Source: Penelope pileata
Taxonomy: Eukaryota; Chordata; Aves; Galliformes; Cracidae
Direction of reading: 5' to 3'
Length of the DNA: 64,000 nucleotides
Assembly: GCA_013396635.1 (NCBI GenBank)
Contig: WBMW01005472.1
Coordinates: forward strand, 373,858 to 437,857
This document shows, piece after piece, positions 62,366 through 64,000 of the stretch. The first letter of the stretch is position 1; each line of letters opens with the position of its first letter. Both the position numbers and the translations under genes were made by a program. Under the pieces are notes generated by a model. It made no database searches and was not told the origin of the DNA. It saw only the letters and a list, made by a program, of their open reading frames with translations.

Positions 62366-63589
62366 CTGCCTAAATATTAAATTTTTGAGCATTGGACACC
62401 TAGATACTTTCTAGATAAGATTCAGCATTTAATATATGAGTCGTAAATAACTTGACATCTTGCTATGCACTTTAGGTACACATCTTTTGATTGGTTTATG
62501 CAATCAGCTGCTTTTTATCTTGTATTAAACAAAATTCTAAGAATACTGACTTTGTTATCATATATGTAAGCACTGGCTTAGTACATTAAAAAGCTTGTTA
62601 AATAATCTATTTACATTTAAGAGATCATTAGTATTCTAGAAGAGCTGCTTCATTCACAGAATAAGAGAGCTTCTCATCCAGGTGACTAGTTATAGTTGAT
62701 GACAATTTCAATAAAATTTACACTGGATATCAATCAACCTAAAACTTTTGGTCAAGTATTACTTCCTCCTTCCCCATCTCCCCTCACCCTCGGCAATGTC
62801 AATTCTCAAAGTAAATAGTCCAGCAAGTTACATCTTTCAAGAAAGTACTTTTGGTTATAGAAAACAGTGCATATCAAAATCCTTTTCATGTATGTGTCTA
62901 AAACTTCAACTCTATATATTTATTTTTTTTTACCTGAAATCATAAGAAAAATCTTTTAAAATATTGCATTCCACTACATGTCTCCTAGTCTCTGAAGAGT
63001 ATTTTACATGAAGTATTTTGTACTGCAAAGCTTCATTTGCACTCAGGAATTATTTGGGTTATCAGTTCACATTTAGCTATTTTACATGGTGAGTTTCAGT
63101 TTTTGTATTAATATACAGATATACTCATTTTAAATAAATGCCTTTCTGTAACCAGGATCTTATTATTAAATTTCTCATTGAGGTGCATTCTTTTTAATTT
63201 TACAGAAAATGCTGAGCATTTTGAATTTGAGAATATTTTGAAAACTACTATTTTTGATAGTATCAGTGTGTATGCATACACAATTTATATTGTTAGGGAT
63301 GTCAGTAGACTTCGTACATTGTTTAGAAGTTCTGGATATCAGTGTTGTCTCACTGTAAATCCATCCTTCACTTACTCTGTAAAAATATTATTGAAGTCTG
63401 ATGTCTTTATATATTTTTCCTTGTCTCGATAATCACGTATCTGTAATGACAGAACAATAAATATAAGTAGGACAGTTATATGAATGCATTACATACCCAA
63501 CCAAGTGACATATATACCTTGCTTTATTGAATCACTAAAGTAATGAAGTAATGGAGAATCTGAATCTGCATATCTATTTTCCTGCTTTG

Positions 63590-63610
63590 TATTTATTTAT
63601 TTATTTATTA
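63590..63610. repeat. Short (TTTA)n microsatellite
   Basis: About five units in intron 1; visible directly. Confidence 0.85.
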
Positions 63611-64000
63611 AGTTCATAAAGTTTTGCTATTGCACTTCTAAATGCAATGGTTAAGCTTACAGAAATTGGTCTTGACAATATCTATTGACATAATACGGTT
63701 TTCCAGAATATCATTTTTACTTGCCGTATGGCTCAGGACAATGTTCAAACAATTAATAAAGGACTGTATTGGCTTCACGTTGGAAGACACAGTTCCTCAT
63801 AACAACTTGTCAGCCATCTATCAGGGGAAATACTCAAATTCTTATTCTTAAAACAGTGGACAATCGCTCTCTGGGATAAAAGAAAATTCTGGGTACTTCT
63901 CGTTAACAACTGGGTCAAATAACTAAGTAGGACATGTATATGTAAAGGTTTTTACTTTTTTTTTTTTTTTTTTAATGGGGGAAAAATTTTTTTTTTTGGA

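Overview
The window looks like bird nuclear DNA, most likely galliform. The evidence is the repeat content: CR1 LINEs whose 3' ends carry ATTCTATGATTCT-type repeats, three copies of a roughly 550 bp mariner derivative of the kind common in chicken (Galluhop/Mariner1_GG type), and an avian endogenous-retrovirus LTR. There is no sign of bacterial, plasmid or phage organisation. Nearly all short open frames here are chance frames or transposon remnants.

Layout. Positions 1 to about 58,600 are an AT-rich gene desert in which I find no host coding exon. Its recognisable content is transposon debris: ancient CR1 pieces (1486-1665, 2235-2790, 57332-57565), younger CR1 copies (6069-6545 minus strand; 13285-15602 plus strand, about 2.3 kb; 20510-21121 plus strand, broken by an assembly gap), three mariner derivatives (3631-4180, 29835-30384, 45150-45683), an ERV LTR (about 44935-45802) with the third mariner inside it, and a less certain second LTR-like segment (about 24840-25650).

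Positions 58,610 to about 60,560 form a strong CpG island with the only real host gene: promoter, long GC-rich leader and first coding exon (59625-60113, plus strand) of a NALF1/NALF2 (FAM155A/FAM155B) family protein. This is the extracellular cysteine-rich ancillary subunit of the NALCN sodium-leak channel complex. The exon ends in frame at a consensus splice donor, and the rest of the window (60114-64000) is the start of intron 1, with a long (TTTC)n microsatellite and an isolated GC-rich islet.

The most interesting points are the NALF exon itself (it mixes features of the two paralogues and lacks most of the linker seen in mammalian proteins, with an ambiguous base exactly there), an upstream ORF whose stop overlaps the main start codon as ATGA, the mariner nested in an LTR near its expected poly(A)-signal region, and mariner derivatives that keep the two ends of the transposase but not its catalytic core. 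I found no convincing previously undescribed system. Assignments rest on reading and memory of families; no database search was run.
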